This document shows positions 27,428 through 36,321 of a DNA stretch of 64,000 bases, piece after piece; the first letter of the stretch is position 1; each line of letters starts with the position of its first letter. The notes beneath the pieces are model-generated. The model was given only the letters and a program-made list of their open reading frames with translations. It was not told where the DNA came from and ran no database searches. The position numbers were made by a program, and so were the translations under genes. Source of the stretch: Segatella copri. Its GTDB lineage: Bacteria > Bacteroidota > Bacteroidia > Bacteroidales > Bacteroidaceae. The stretch is taken from contig NZ_JAHOEA010000008.1 in the NCBI RefSeq assembly GCF_019127135.1, positions 1-64,000 on the forward strand, in the 5' to 3' direction.

Positions 27428-29665
27428 ATGATGGTACATCGAGATAAGATATTATGTTTTTTGGTTTTATTCTGCTGCTTCTTTGCACATACTCCTCTGC
27501 AAGCCCAGCAGCCACGCAAAAAGGTGGGGCTCGTTTTGGGTGGAGGTGGTGCCAAGGGTGCGGCTGAAGTAGGTGTTCTCAAGGTGCTGGAAGAGGCTGA
27601 TATTCCTGTAGATTATATTGCCGGAACCAGTATCGGTGCCATCGTGGGCGGACTCTATGCCATCGGCTACGATGCTGCGGATATTGATAGCCTCTACCGT
27701 AACCAGAACTGGCTTTTCCTTTTGAGCGACCAGGTGAAACGTGAATCGGAGACTTTTCTTTCTAAAGAAGAAAGGGAGAAATATATCGTTCATATTCCTC
27801 TTTCCAAAGAGAGGAAGGTTTCGTTGCCTACCGGTTATGTGAAGGGGCAGAATATCTTTAACCTTTTCTCTAAACTTACCGTGGGGTATCATCAGGTGGA
27901 TGATTTCTCCAACCTACCTATTCCTTACCGTTGCGTGGCGGTAGATCTGGTAGAAGGCAAGGAGGTCGTGTTTTCATCGGGCTCGTTGCCATTGGCGATG
28001 CGTGCCAGCATGTCGATACCGGGCGTGTTTGCTCCGGTAGAATGGAAAGGAAAGATGCTGGTGGATGGCGGCGCCTTGAACAATCTGCCGGTTGATGTGG
28101 CAAAGGAAATGGGAGCGGATGTGATTATCTGTGTAGATTTGAGTACCGGTTGGAAGAAGAAGGAAGAGCTGAAATCGGCTTCTTCTGTTGTAGAACAGCT
28201 CATAAGTATGATGGGGCAGAACAAATACAGGAAGAATATGGCTGAAGCCGATCTTTATATCAATCCTTCTCTGAAAGGTTATTCGGCAGCCAGTTTCCAA
28301 TCTGAAGCCATTGATACGATGATACAGCGGGGAGAACAGGCTGCCCGTCAGAAATGGGATGAGCTGATGGCTCTGAGAAAGTATATCTATGCTGATGCTT
28401 GTGATTCTGTAGCCTCTGATGATACATTACAGGATAAACGCCTCAAACTGCCGAAACATTCTCAGACGGAAGCTTATCATATAGGAAGCATCCGGATAGA
28501 AGGCATCAGCGGAGAGGAGGAAAAGTGGATTAGAAAGAAAATTGCTTTACGGGAGAATTCGGAAGTCAGTCCTGAGGAGATAGATGGCACACTTGCCATG
28601 CTCAGAGGACTGAATATCTTTTCGCGTGTAGAATACAGACAGTCTAACGAGGAACCTTATGACCTGGTATTTATGCTGGAACCCAACGAATCGAGAAGAA
28701 TCAGTGTAGGTGCACGTTTTGATACGCAGGATTTGGCGAGCGTCATTGCTCAGATATCCAATAACCAGCAGTTTTCTACTCGTCATCATTATGCCTTTAC
28801 AGGACGCATTTCCCGTAATCCATATCTGGAAATGAAATATGCCTATGGCAACCTTTTCGGAGCGAAAATTGGCATTTCCTATCGTATGGCTCATTATGAT
28901 TTCGACCTTTATGCGGACAAGCATAAGTTGGATGCCCTAGAGTTTCTTTCGCATTCTTTCGCTGGATTCTATACCCGCGATATCGGTAATTTCAGATTGA
29001 AATCGGGAGTGCAGTTTGATTATTATCATTATCATTCTGATATGTTCGAACGCGACGGAAGCATCCAGACACGTTCGTCAGACCATTTTCTGAACTACTT
29101 TGCATCTGTTGTGATGGATACTTACGACCGCCGCTATTTCCCGACCCGTGGCAGCCGCATTCAGGTTCAGGGCATTCTGCATACGGATGACGGAATACAT
29201 TATGCCGATGGTAATCCTTTTGGCGAGGCTGCTTTTCAAGGAGAATGTGCCGTACGTCTCAATTCCAGATTCTATCTGCTTCCTAAACTCAAAAGTCGCT
29301 TCTTGTTTGGCAGTTCCGTACCAGCCATTTATCAGAATTATGCAGGTGGAGTAGCTGATGGTTACTATCTGCCTTGGCAGGTGGCATGGGAGAGTGCGCA
29401 GCATGTTCATCTGCTGGAGCGCAATGTGGTGACAGGTCAGCTCGGTTTCCGTTATCGGGTAAAAGGTAAGTTCTACCTTACTGCCTTGGGAGAGTATGGC
29501 AAGGAAGCCCGCAAGTTTTCCCATATTCTCATTGGTGATGATTTGTGGGGAGGAGCCTTGCGGGCATCCTATGATTTCGTATTGGGTCCGGTAAGCATTC
29601 AGGCTAATTATTCTAGCTTGGGTAAGAATGTTGGATTCTATATCAATGCAGGATTCGTATTCTGA
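27428..29665 (+). CDS. Patatin-like phospholipase with POTRA and outer-membrane barrel (type Vd-like)
   Basis: This 745-residue protein has a signal peptide (about 1-30). The patatin domain (about 35-240) has VGLVLGGGGAKGAAE (oxyanion), the nucleophile motif GTSIGA and the aspartate motif VDGGALNNLP. A POTRA-like part follows (about 345-425; IGSIRIEGISGEE, LNIFSRVEY) and then a surface-antigen-type barrel. This is the order seen in PlpD/FplA, autotransported lipases that act on phospholipids. AGGAG precedes the ATG at 27428. Confidence 0.92.
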   Translation: MMVHRDKILCFLVLFCCFFAHTPLQAQQPRKKVGLVLGGGGAKGAAEVGVLKVLEEADIPVDYIAGTSIGAIVGGLYAIGYDAADIDSLYRNQNWLFLLSDQVKRESETFLSKEEREKYIVHIPLSKERKVSLPTGYVKGQNIFNLFSKLTVGYHQVDDFSNLPIPYRCVAVDLVEGKEVVFSSGSLPLAMRASMSIPGVFAPVEWKGKMLVDGGALNNLPVDVAKEMGADVIICVDLSTGWKKKEELKSASSVVEQLISMMGQNKYRKNMAEADLYINPSLKGYSAASFQSEAIDTMIQRGEQAARQKWDELMALRKYIYADACDSVASDDTLQDKRLKLPKHSQTEAYHIGSIRIEGISGEEEKWIRKKIALRENSEVSPEEIDGTLAMLRGLNIFSRVEYRQSNEEPYDLVFMLEPNESRRISVGARFDTQDLASVIAQISNNQQFSTRHHYAFTGRISRNPYLEMKYAYGNLFGAKIGISYRMAHYDFDLYADKHKLDALEFLSHSFAGFYTRDIGNFRLKSGVQFDYYHYHSDMFERDGSIQTRSSDHFLNYFASVVMDTYDRRYFPTRGSRIQVQGILHTDDGIHYADGNPFGEAAFQGECAVRLNSRFYLLPKLKSRFLFGSSVPAIYQNYAGGVADGYYLPWQVAWESAQHVHLLERNVVTGQLGFRYRVKGKFYLTALGEYGKEARKFSHILIGDDLWGGALRASYDFVLGPVSIQANYSSLGKNVGFYINAGFVF

Positions 29666-29710
29666 TTTCCTTAATTGCTGCCCATATAATAAATAAGGTG
29701 GGGTTTCTCT

Positions 29711-29740
29711 TTGCCGAACAAGAATAAATCATTACCTTTG
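29711..29740 (+). promoter_or_regulatory. Promoter of the S37-type peptidase gene
   Basis: TTG at 29711-29713, a 19-base spacer and TACCTTTG at 29733-29740, leaving a leader of about 70 bases. Confidence 0.65.
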
Positions 29741-29817
29741 CAGCTGTTTAGAAAACATATAGAATGTATTTTGCAATCTTGAATTTTAGAATATAATAAA
29801 TAAAAAGAGAGAATAAG

Positions 29818-31122
29818 ATGAAACTGAGATTTTTGAAATCGATGCTGCTGCTCTTCATCCTGCCTTTGCAGATGCTGGCGGCAGAACTGGGCGTGGCTGG
29901 TAAGCAACTGGCTGCATTGCCTGGAGTAAGTAACGTGGAAACGCTGAAAAGTACGCATTTCCCGGAAAAGTATGTGTTCTTTATCAAGCAACAGCTCGAT
30001 GCCAAGGATGCATCCAAGGGCTATTTCGAACAGAGGGTAGTGCTCTGCCATAGAGGATTCGACCGTCCTACCGTGCTCGTGACTGAAGGATATAATGCCA
30101 ACTATGCGTTGCGCGAAGGATATATCGAGGAACTTTCCAAGCTCTTCGATACGAATATCATTACCGTAGAGTACCGTTATTTCGACAAGTCGATGCCTAG
30201 TCCTTGCAACTGGGATTATCTTACCGTTGAGAATTCGCTCTATGATCTGCATCATGTAAACCAGACCCTGCATGCGATGTACAAGGGAAAATGGATTGCT
30301 ACCGGCATCAGCAAGGGTGGACAGACTACGATGTTCTACCGTTCTTACTTCCCTGATGATGTAGATATTTCTGTGCCATACGTGGCTCCGCTCAACAAGG
30401 GTGTGGAGGATGGACGACATGAGAAGTTCCTGCAATATCAGGTATCAACCAAGGAAAACCGACAGAAGGTGCTCGATTTCCAGTTGCTCCTTTTCAAGCG
30501 AAAGGCTGCGTTGCTGCCAATGTTCGAGAAATATTGCAACGATAAGAAATATGTATTCAATGCTCCGCTGGCAGAGATTTTTGATTACTCTGTATTCGAA
30601 TACGCCTTTGCTTTCTGGCAGTGGGGAGAAGACATCAACAAGATTCCTGCAAGAGATGCTGATGACAAGACGGTGTTTGATTACTGGATTAATATGTGTG
30701 AGCCTGACTATTTCACCAATTATAATGCCACAGCCTCGTTTGATGTGCAGGCAGCCCGGGAGTTGGGTTATTACGGCTATTATACCAAACCATTCAAGAA
30801 ATATCTCAGTATCAAGACAGCTAAAGGCTATCTGAAGAAACTGATGGTACCAAAGGGAGCAGAAAACGTGAAGTTCTCGCCAGCACTCTATAATCATACG
30901 GTAGAGTTCCTGACCAAGAATGATCCGAAGATGGTTTATATTTATGGTGATATCGACCCATGGGGAGCTTCGGGCATTTACGGCTTGCCTTTCACCAAGA
31001 ACAAGAAGAACCTGCATGTTTATATGTGTCATGGCGGTTCGCACAAAACTCGCATCTTGTCGTTCCCAGAGCCTACAAGACAGGAAATCATCAGTCTGAT
31101 AGGTAGTTGGCTGAAGGAATAA
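29818..31122 (+). CDS. Secreted peptidase of the S37 (PS-10) type
   Basis: This is a 434-residue exported serine hydrolase with a signal peptide ending LQMLAAE. It has the sequence RPTVLVTEGYNANYA, an acid/aromatic segment VEYRYFDKSMPSP, the nucleophile motif ATGISKGGQTTMFYR and PYVAPLNKG. Catalytic Asp and His are probably in YGDIDPWGA and CHGGSHKTRI. These match S37/S28-like tripeptidyl or prolyl aminopeptidases, used in periplasmic peptide degradation. Monocistronic. Confidence 0.88.
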   Translation: MKLRFLKSMLLLFILPLQMLAAELGVAGKQLAALPGVSNVETLKSTHFPEKYVFFIKQQLDAKDASKGYFEQRVVLCHRGFDRPTVLVTEGYNANYALREGYIEELSKLFDTNIITVEYRYFDKSMPSPCNWDYLTVENSLYDLHHVNQTLHAMYKGKWIATGISKGGQTTMFYRSYFPDDVDISVPYVAPLNKGVEDGRHEKFLQYQVSTKENRQKVLDFQLLLFKRKAALLPMFEKYCNDKKYVFNAPLAEIFDYSVFEYAFAFWQWGEDINKIPARDADDKTVFDYWINMCEPDYFTNYNATASFDVQAARELGYYGYYTKPFKKYLSIKTAKGYLKKLMVPKGAENVKFSPALYNHTVEFLTKNDPKMVYIYGDIDPWGASGIYGLPFTKNKKNLHVYMCHGGSHKTRILSFPEPTRQEIISLIGSWLKE

Positions 31123-31186
31123 TGCTTCCATGAACCAATCATAATGGATAAAATGAAAGATTTTTTCAAAAAATATCCATAAAAAT

Positions 31187-31217
31187 TTGGTGGTTTCAGA
31201 AAAATGTATTACCTTTG
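31187..31217 (+). promoter_or_regulatory. Promoter of tRNA-Lys
   Basis: TTG at 31187-31189, a 20-base spacer and TACCTTTG at 31210-31217, 33 bases before the tRNA. Confidence 0.6.
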
Positions 31218-31250
31218 CAATCGCTTTTGAAAACAAAGCTTTTTGCAGAG

Positions 31251-31323
31251 GCACCCTTAGCTCAGTTGGTAGAGCAACTGACTCTTAATCAGTGGGTCTA
31301 GGGTTCGAATCCCTAAGGGTGTA
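31251..31323 (+). tRNA. tRNA-Lys (anticodon CTT)
   Basis: This is a 73-base cloverleaf. The acceptor stem GCACCCT pairs with AGGGTGT with one G-U pair. The D-arm is GCTC AGTTGGTA GAGC. The anticodon arm is ACTGA-CTCTTAA-TCAGT, giving CTT, which reads AAG. The T-arm carries GGTTCGAATCC. The discriminator is A. CCA is not encoded. No integrase or duplicated tRNA end lies nearby. Confidence 0.97.
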
Positions 31324-31326
31324 CAA

Positions 31327-31371
31327 AAAACTCCGGAGAATCAATCTTGGTTCTTCGGAGTTTTTTTGTAT
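31327..31371 (+). terminator. Intrinsic terminator after tRNA-Lys
   Basis: The stem ACTCCGGAGAA pairs with TTCTTCGGAGT (one G-U), followed by seven T. Confidence 0.8.
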
Positions 31372-31461
31372 CTATGCCCGGCATGGAGTAACCACGGCTC
31401 CATGAACGATGGTAAGATGTCACAAATTTGCCGAATTTGAGAAAAAATAAATAAGATTGTC

Positions 31462-31491
31462 TTGCTTTTTCTGTTTTTTATCGTATCTTTG
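31462..31491 (+). promoter_or_regulatory. Promoter of the MATE gene, nearly leaderless
   Basis: TTG at 31462-31464, a 19-base spacer and TATCTTTG at 31484-31491. The ATG at 31498 is only 7 bases past the box, about where transcription should begin. Confidence 0.65.
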
Positions 31492-31497
31492 CAACTG

Positions 31498-32853
31498 ATG
31501 AATAGAACAGACTTGACACAAGGTAGCATCTGGGGGAATATCACGACCTTTCTGTTACCTTATATTCTGGCTTATTTCCTACAGATTCTCTATGGTTTGG
31601 CCGATCTTTTCGTGATAGGTAGATATTGTAATGTGGATAGTACTACGGCAGTATCTAATGGTGCGCAGGTAATGTATTTTGTTACTTGCGTAGTCATTGG
31701 TCTGGCTATGGGTACCACGGTTAATACGGCTCATGCTATCGGTACAAAGGATCAGCATAGGGCTTCCCGGGTTATTGGTAATACTGCTACCATGTTCTTT
31801 ACCTTGAGTATTTTGCTGGCGCTGGTGTTGCTTTGTTGCCGTGATGGTATTGTCCGATTGATGGATACGCCACCTGAGGCTGTGGAAGGTACCCGTGATT
31901 ATCTCATGGTATGCTTTATCGGCATTCCGTTCATCATGGCATATAATGTGATAGCCTCAATTTTTCGTGGGTTGGGCGATTCGAAGAGTCCGATGTATTT
32001 CGTAGCTGTGGCTTGTGTGGTGAACATCCTTCTCGACTTTTTCTTTATCGGATATCTGGGGTGGGGAGCCCGAGGTGCGGCATTGGGTACTACCTTGTCG
32101 CAAATGTTCAGTGTGATGGTAGCCCTCCTTGCTATCAGGCGTCATCGTGAGGTATTTGATGTTCACAGACATGATTTCCGTCCGAACCGTCAGACGGTAA
32201 AAAGTATTCTGAAGATAGGTTTCCCGATAGCCATGCAGGATGGTTTCATCCAGTTGGGCTTTCTTGCCATTGCCGTAATTGCCAATGGACGAGGTGTGTA
32301 TGATGCCGGTGCTGTGGGCATCGTAGAGAAGTTTATCGGTCTGGTTTTTATTCTTCCTTCTGCTATGCTGTCTACCGTTTCAGCCATCTGTTCCCAAAAC
32401 TATGGTGCAGGCAATGTAGACCGTGTGCTTAAAACTTTGCGCTGTTCGCTTGTCATCATCTTTGGTTATGGCATTCTGATGATTGCCGTTTGGGAGATTT
32501 TCCCAGAGGTGGCAGTGGGTATCTTTACCGATGATCCTGTTGTAGTAGAAAAAGGAGCCGTTTATCTGCAGGGATATATTTATGATTGCCTTTTTGCCGG
32601 CATTCACTTCTGCTTCTCAGGCTTGTTTACAGCCTGCGGCTATTCCATCATCTCTTTTGTTTATAATTTCCTGTCGGTCATCCTGGTAAGAATTCCGTTG
32701 GCTTATCTTGCCTCAGAGATGTATCCGGATACGCTCTATCCTATGGGTATCACGACGTGGTTCGGTTCGCTGTTCTCTGTTATCATCTGTGTGGTTGTAT
32801 ACCGCTGGATGGTCAAGCATCATAAGTTCAGTCATTCCATCGTTGCTTCCTGA
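31498..32853 (+). CDS. MATE-family efflux transporter
   Basis: The product has about 451 residues and twelve predicted TM helices. It starts NRTDLTQGSIWGNITTFLLPY, with PYILAYFLQILYGLADLFVIGRY as helix 1. The MATE pattern of paired six-helix halves is visible, the second half opening with GFPIAMQDGFIQLGFLAI. It exports drugs or metabolites against Na+ or H+. The start at 31498 is chosen because the upstream ATG (31462) lies within the promoter. No Shine-Dalgarno can fit if the transcript starts where predicted. Confidence 0.95.
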   Translation: MNRTDLTQGSIWGNITTFLLPYILAYFLQILYGLADLFVIGRYCNVDSTTAVSNGAQVMYFVTCVVIGLAMGTTVNTAHAIGTKDQHRASRVIGNTATMFFTLSILLALVLLCCRDGIVRLMDTPPEAVEGTRDYLMVCFIGIPFIMAYNVIASIFRGLGDSKSPMYFVAVACVVNILLDFFFIGYLGWGARGAALGTTLSQMFSVMVALLAIRRHREVFDVHRHDFRPNRQTVKSILKIGFPIAMQDGFIQLGFLAIAVIANGRGVYDAGAVGIVEKFIGLVFILPSAMLSTVSAICSQNYGAGNVDRVLKTLRCSLVIIFGYGILMIAVWEIFPEVAVGIFTDDPVVVEKGAVYLQGYIYDCLFAGIHFCFSGLFTACGYSIISFVYNFLSVILVRIPLAYLASEMYPDTLYPMGITTWFGSLFSVIICVVVYRWMVKHHKFSHSIVAS

Positions 32854-32864
32854 TACAGGCAGGA

Positions 32865-33029
32865 TTATTCTTTTAACAGCTGTTTTCTGAATGCACTAGG
32901 AGACATTCCCGTCTTTTGTCTGAAGAGGCGGGCGAAATGGTTGGGATAGCTGAAGCCCACTTCTTTGCAGGTGCCGTAGCTGCGGCTCTTTATGTTGCCG
33001 GTGATGGCCCATGAAACAGGATAAAACAT
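32865..33029 (-). pseudogene. Remnant of an AraC-family regulator (C-terminal HTH)
   Basis: A 54-codon frame ends EVGFSYPNHFARLFRQKTG then MSPSAFRKQLLKE, the second helix-turn-helix and tail of AraC/XylS regulators. The codons before it (MFYPVSWAITGNIKSRS) already depart from the family, and no N-terminal domain lies upstream, where the tandem array begins. It is a truncated remnant. Confidence 0.65.
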
Positions 33030-33050
33030 GTATCAGAAGCAATAATTTCG

Positions 33051-33165
33051 CCAACTGCCACAACGAATTTGGGTCAACTGCCACAGCGGAATTGGGTCAA
33101 CTGCCACAACGAAAATGCGCCAACTGCCACAACAAAAATGCGCCAACTGCCACAATAGAATAGAA
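33051..33165. repeat. Five 23-base tandem repeats
   Basis: Units begin at 33051, 33074, 33097, 33120 and 33143. The shared core is CAACTGCCACAAC, followed by a variable AT-rich tail ending near TGGG or TGCG. There are no spacers of CRISPR type and 23 is not a multiple of three. Confidence 0.9.
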
Positions 33166-33252
33166 AAGCAACAAAGTTTAACCATTTTATTTACTTGATA
33201 TTCAATAAAATATATTATTTTTGCATCAGAAATTAAAAATGAGATTTTATGA

Positions 33253-33402
33253 AAGAATATAAAGCAAGAATTAAGTAAAATCGATACCGATAAGATGAAG
33301 TCCCCATCTTTCAAAATGGTGCTGACTGGTGTCGGTAAATATGCCTACCAGCGTCCGCAGGACGGCGTATATGTTGTGCCGGTAGGGTGCTTGAGAGATT
33401 AG
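33253..33402 (+). pseudogene. C-terminal fragment, probably of an AAA-type ATPase
   Basis: An open stretch without a normal start encodes QELSKIDTDKMKSPSFKMVL then GKYAYQRPQDGVYVVPVGCL and stops. Such tails occur at the C-terminus of Bacteroidetes ATP-binding proteins as I remember them; this needs a database check. It has no start codon context and seems to be a left-over 3' end. Confidence 0.4.
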
Positions 33403-33533
33403 AAATTTATTTTTTGTTTCTTTTCTCATTAATGCCACGTTATGATGTTGACTATAGATGATAGTCATTAGATAAGGATAAAAGTAACCACTCAGCCATA
33501 TTTAAAAAGATGACAGAGTGGTTACGTTTGTTT

Positions 33534-34658
33534 TTATTTGCTTCCCTTACTGCGATTGCATTGTCGGCAAAGCATTTGGCAATTTTTGATGTCGGTTCTT
33601 CCACCTTCTCGCCAAGGCTTGATGTGGTCGCCCTCCATTAATTCAAAGTCAAACTCTTTGCCACAGATGGCACATTTATGGTTCTGTTTTTCCCATATTG
33701 CCTTCTTTACCTTATCCTTGAAAGTTCGAAGATCCAGATAACGTTCATCGCCAGTTAACACGTAAGGAATAATTCCATTCGGCTTCTGAATCTCATCATC
33801 ACCGATAAGATCAGTAATTCTTGCCTCCATTGCCTTGATATCCAATGGCTGTTCATGATACTTGTCATAAAACAAAGCCCAATCCACTCCCTTCATGATG
33901 ATTTTAAATTTCTTCATATTGAAAGTAGATATAGCCCAATTCAGTACGTTTTGAAAATAAGTCCAAAGAGGAATGGCATTCTTGTCATGTTGATGAACAG
34001 CCATATAACCAACGGCACTTTGTGGCTTTCCATTGCGAGTTTCATGATCAGCCATCCACTCTAAAGCCTTTTTGAAAAAGTCTTGGCGAATAGGTGAACC
34101 ATTTACCAAATCCTTACCTAGCTTATAAGCTCCGCATTTGCTTTTGGAGAAATGATGTTTTGCATCACTAACGAAAGGACCTGCATAAACTGCATTGCGG
34201 ATTTCCTGCTCATTCAATGGTTTGCCGGCTATATTGATGGTCTTGAACCATTCCAGCTTTTCTGACTCCTTGCCTTCGCAAACATATACAGTCAGCTTAT
34301 AGTCGAGAATTTTCTTCTGAATATCAGCTGTTTGATTAAAGAAATTCTTAAAATCTAAAGCAAACAATCCAGCTACGTATTCACAAAGTGAAAGTGTGCG
34401 TTGCTGTCCGTCCATTACCTCATAAGGACATTCTGCATCATCACTTCTCTTCACCCAATACATCACATTGAGCGGATATTCATTAAGCACGGTGTTGATG
34501 ACGGCACGTTGTTCGGCTTCGTTGTAGATGAACTCTCGCTGATAAGGTGGACGGATATCCAAAAGACCATCATAGCCACGTACTCCTTGTTCTTCATTGT
34601 TGATGTAACCTTTGGTTATCTCGCCAACGGTTACTTCCAGTTGTTTAATTGTCATCAT
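33534..34658 (-). CDS. DUF262 (GmrS-like) and HNH endonuclease protein
   Basis: This 374-residue protein has an N-terminal DUF262/ParB-like domain (about 1-200) with PPYQREFIYNEAEQRAVI and the signature EVMDGQQRTLSLCEYV. DUF262 uses nucleotides in GmrSD-type restriction. The C-terminal HNH domain (about 320-374) is CAICGKEFDF, MEGDHIKPWREGG and CQMLCRQCNRSKGSK, with zinc-binding CxxC pairs. It overlaps the methyltransferase stop by four bases (ATGA), implying translational coupling. It is the probable nuclease half of a restriction-modification pair. The region is AT-richer than its surroundings. Confidence 0.9.
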   Translation of the reverse strand: MMTIKQLEVTVGEITKGYINNEEQGVRGYDGLLDIRPPYQREFIYNEAEQRAVINTVLNEYPLNVMYWVKRSDDAECPYEVMDGQQRTLSLCEYVAGLFALDFKNFFNQTADIQKKILDYKLTVYVCEGKESEKLEWFKTINIAGKPLNEQEIRNAVYAGPFVSDAKHHFSKSKCGAYKLGKDLVNGSPIRQDFFKKALEWMADHETRNGKPQSAVGYMAVHQHDKNAIPLWTYFQNVLNWAISTFNMKKFKIIMKGVDWALFYDKYHEQPLDIKAMEARITDLIGDDEIQKPNGIIPYVLTGDERYLDLRTFKDKVKKAIWEKQNHKCAICGKEFDFELMEGDHIKPWREGGRTDIKNCQMLCRQCNRSKGSK

Positions 34659-35773
34659 AATGTTTGTGGATGTTTGTTACGGATAATGATTCTGGCATAT
34701 GGCAATATGATTTTACCATTTTTCTCAATATAAAGCGAATTCATGTTTGCTGTAACATGCGCTTTATTTCCTTGTGCTCTTAGTTTGTCTATTGTTTTCT
34801 GTCCCATAGTTTTTATACCTGCTTCTCGACACCAATCCGTATCACAAGCATTACCTATGATTTCGAATTGCTCAGGATTATACTTGTCCATAAATGTAAC
34901 AGGAACTCCCATTAAGCCATCATAATCTCTAGGAATGTCTCCTGTCTTGTTTATATCAATTGCATCATAATTACTATATGATGGATAGTCTTCTGACGAG
35001 TAAGAACAGACTAAATCCATAGTTTCATGACGTTTGGCAATTTCCATGTTAGTAAACCAATTGACGCCAGATACACGGATCATTTTTTCTTTATGGTTGC
35101 CCGATTTAGCAACATCGTCATATGGGGAATAAAAATGAGCAGCTGCCCCCTTAAATCCATAGCCTAACCAAACTTTATTTTCTTTAATTAGCGGAAACAC
35201 CTCTTTATATTTTATAGCATTTTGATGTCCTACTATCAAGAACTTCTTGTCATATTCCATTAACTGCCCAATATACTCTCGGAACAAAGAGAATGGAGGA
35301 TTTGTAACTACGATATCTGCTTCTTTCAGGAGTTCTATGCATTCGTTTGAACGGAAGTCACCAGTCTTCAATATAGACATCACGTTCTTGTCGTTCTCCA
35401 AAAGATAACGGACATCCGACAGGTCAACAGCCCCATCTCCGTTTTCATCTTTTACTTCCGTAATCTCCACCTTGTAAGCAATTTTTTTTGGTTCTTCATC
35501 ACCAAAGCCTTCAAAATGGAGCATGAGTTCATTACCCGTTACAGGAGAACCATTATAACAGGTACAGATAAGTTTCTTCAAACCCAACTGGTTGAAACGA
35601 AGAGCAAAATACTTAAAGAAATTGCTTTCGTAGGGATCATCACAATTGCAGAGTACCACCTTCCCACGGAAGTGCTGCCAATAGTGCTGCAATTCTCGCT
35701 CAATATCAGAAAGTTGAGTATAGAACTCATCCTTCTTCGCCACCTTAGCGGCATTCAGATTTTTGTTTGCCAT
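34655..35773 (-). CDS. EcoRI-type adenine-specific DNA methyltransferase
   Basis: The protein is about 372 residues; the start MANKNLNAAKVAKKDEFYTQ is preferred over an upstream ATG at 35812. It belongs to the EcoRI methylase family: KKDEFYTQLSDIERELQHY, NCDDPYESNFFKYFALRF and the catalytic motif IVVTNPPFSLFREY (NPPF, N6-adenine). EcoRI methylase modifies GAATTC; the site of this enzyme cannot be predicted. It should protect host DNA from the coupled HNH nuclease. Its leader is unusual (35823-35980). Confidence 0.92.
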   Translation of the reverse strand: MANKNLNAAKVAKKDEFYTQLSDIERELQHYWQHFRGKVVLCNCDDPYESNFFKYFALRFNQLGLKKLICTCYNGSPVTGNELMLHFEGFGDEEPKKIAYKVEITEVKDENGDGAVDLSDVRYLLENDKNVMSILKTGDFRSNECIELLKEADIVVTNPPFSLFREYIGQLMEYDKKFLIVGHQNAIKYKEVFPLIKENKVWLGYGFKGAAAHFYSPYDDVAKSGNHKEKMIRVSGVNWFTNMEIAKRHETMDLVCSYSSEDYPSYSNYDAIDINKTGDIPRDYDGLMGVPVTFMDKYNPEQFEIIGNACDTDWCREAGIKTMGQKTIDKLRAQGNKAHVTANMNSLYIEKNGKIILPYARIIIRNKHPQTL

Positions 35774-35822
35774 ATACTTTTGATTGATAGTTATAAGACA
35801 AGACATCTGCAAACAACTATCA

Positions 35823-35980
35823 ATCCGCTAAGACGCAAAAAAGGGGCGTGATGCCTCTTATCGCGTTTAGCACGGGGCGGCGTCGGATGGAGCCCCAGAT
35901 CTACCATAAGAATGCATCACGCCTATAGCGTGTTTGCATTGCTTTACTTGGTAGATAAGGGGCTTCATACGAAACGTATA
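35823..35980 (-). promoter_or_regulatory. Switch-like structured leader of the methyltransferase/nuclease operon
   Basis: On the minus strand two alternative folds compete. Fold A pairs GAAGCCCC and ATCTACCA (35967-35950) with TGGTAGAT and GGGGCTCC (35907-35890). Fold B pairs GGCGTGATGC (35924-35915) with GCATCACGCC (35855-35846), extended by CTTAT/ATAAG and GGGGC/GCCCC, and is followed at once by CCTTTTTT. Fold B looks like an intrinsic terminator and shares bases with fold A, as in attenuators and riboswitches. A 33-codon frame (35969 to 35868, MKPLIYQVKQ...) spans it but has no clear ribosome site. Folded by eye only. Confidence 0.5.
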
Positions 35981-36120
35981 TATACGAGCCACCTATCACA
36001 TATTATTTCCGTGCTTGTTATTCCAAATGAGTTTCCGACGCTCTTGGCTAAACGCGAAATAATAGCGAATGCTTTTTTTATCAACGATGTCTTGGAAAAG
36101 GCTTCCGCCAAATCCGTTGG

Positions 36121-36128
36121 CAAAGGTA
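36121..36128 (-). promoter_or_regulatory. Possible -7 box for the leader transcript
   Basis: TACCTTTG on the minus strand would start RNA near 36114, giving a leader of about 340 bases before the methyltransferase. No clear -33 TTG is seen. Confidence 0.4.
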
Positions 36129-36321
36129 CAAAGAATAATTGAGATTATTGTAAGTTTCTCTGAAAAAGTTTTCGAGAAAAGCGTTTTTCAATCTCTTCCG
36201 CATTTTATTATCTTCTCCAGGACCCATAAAAAGTCCAATAAATTCTTTAAAAGTGTAGAGTTTTGTTCTTTTCTACGACTTAAAAAATGTTATTTTCTTT
36301 TTTGTTATCAAGAAAAAGTAG

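Larger units (their letters stand above)
32854..33533. other. Gene-remnant region
   Basis: This 680-base gap contains an AraC-type HTH remnant (minus, 32865-33029), a 23-base tandem array (33051-33165) and a fragment of an AAA-type protein end (33253-33402, plus). Nothing else convincing is seen. Confidence 0.7.

Noticed and set aside
31251..31371. tRNA-Lys as an integration site
   Set aside because: No integrase, no duplicated tRNA 3' end and no island between the tRNA and the MATE gene.
35823..36130. Retron-like non-coding RNA
   Set aside because: The long hairpin suggested it, but there is no reverse transcriptase nearby and the T-run fits an attenuator better.
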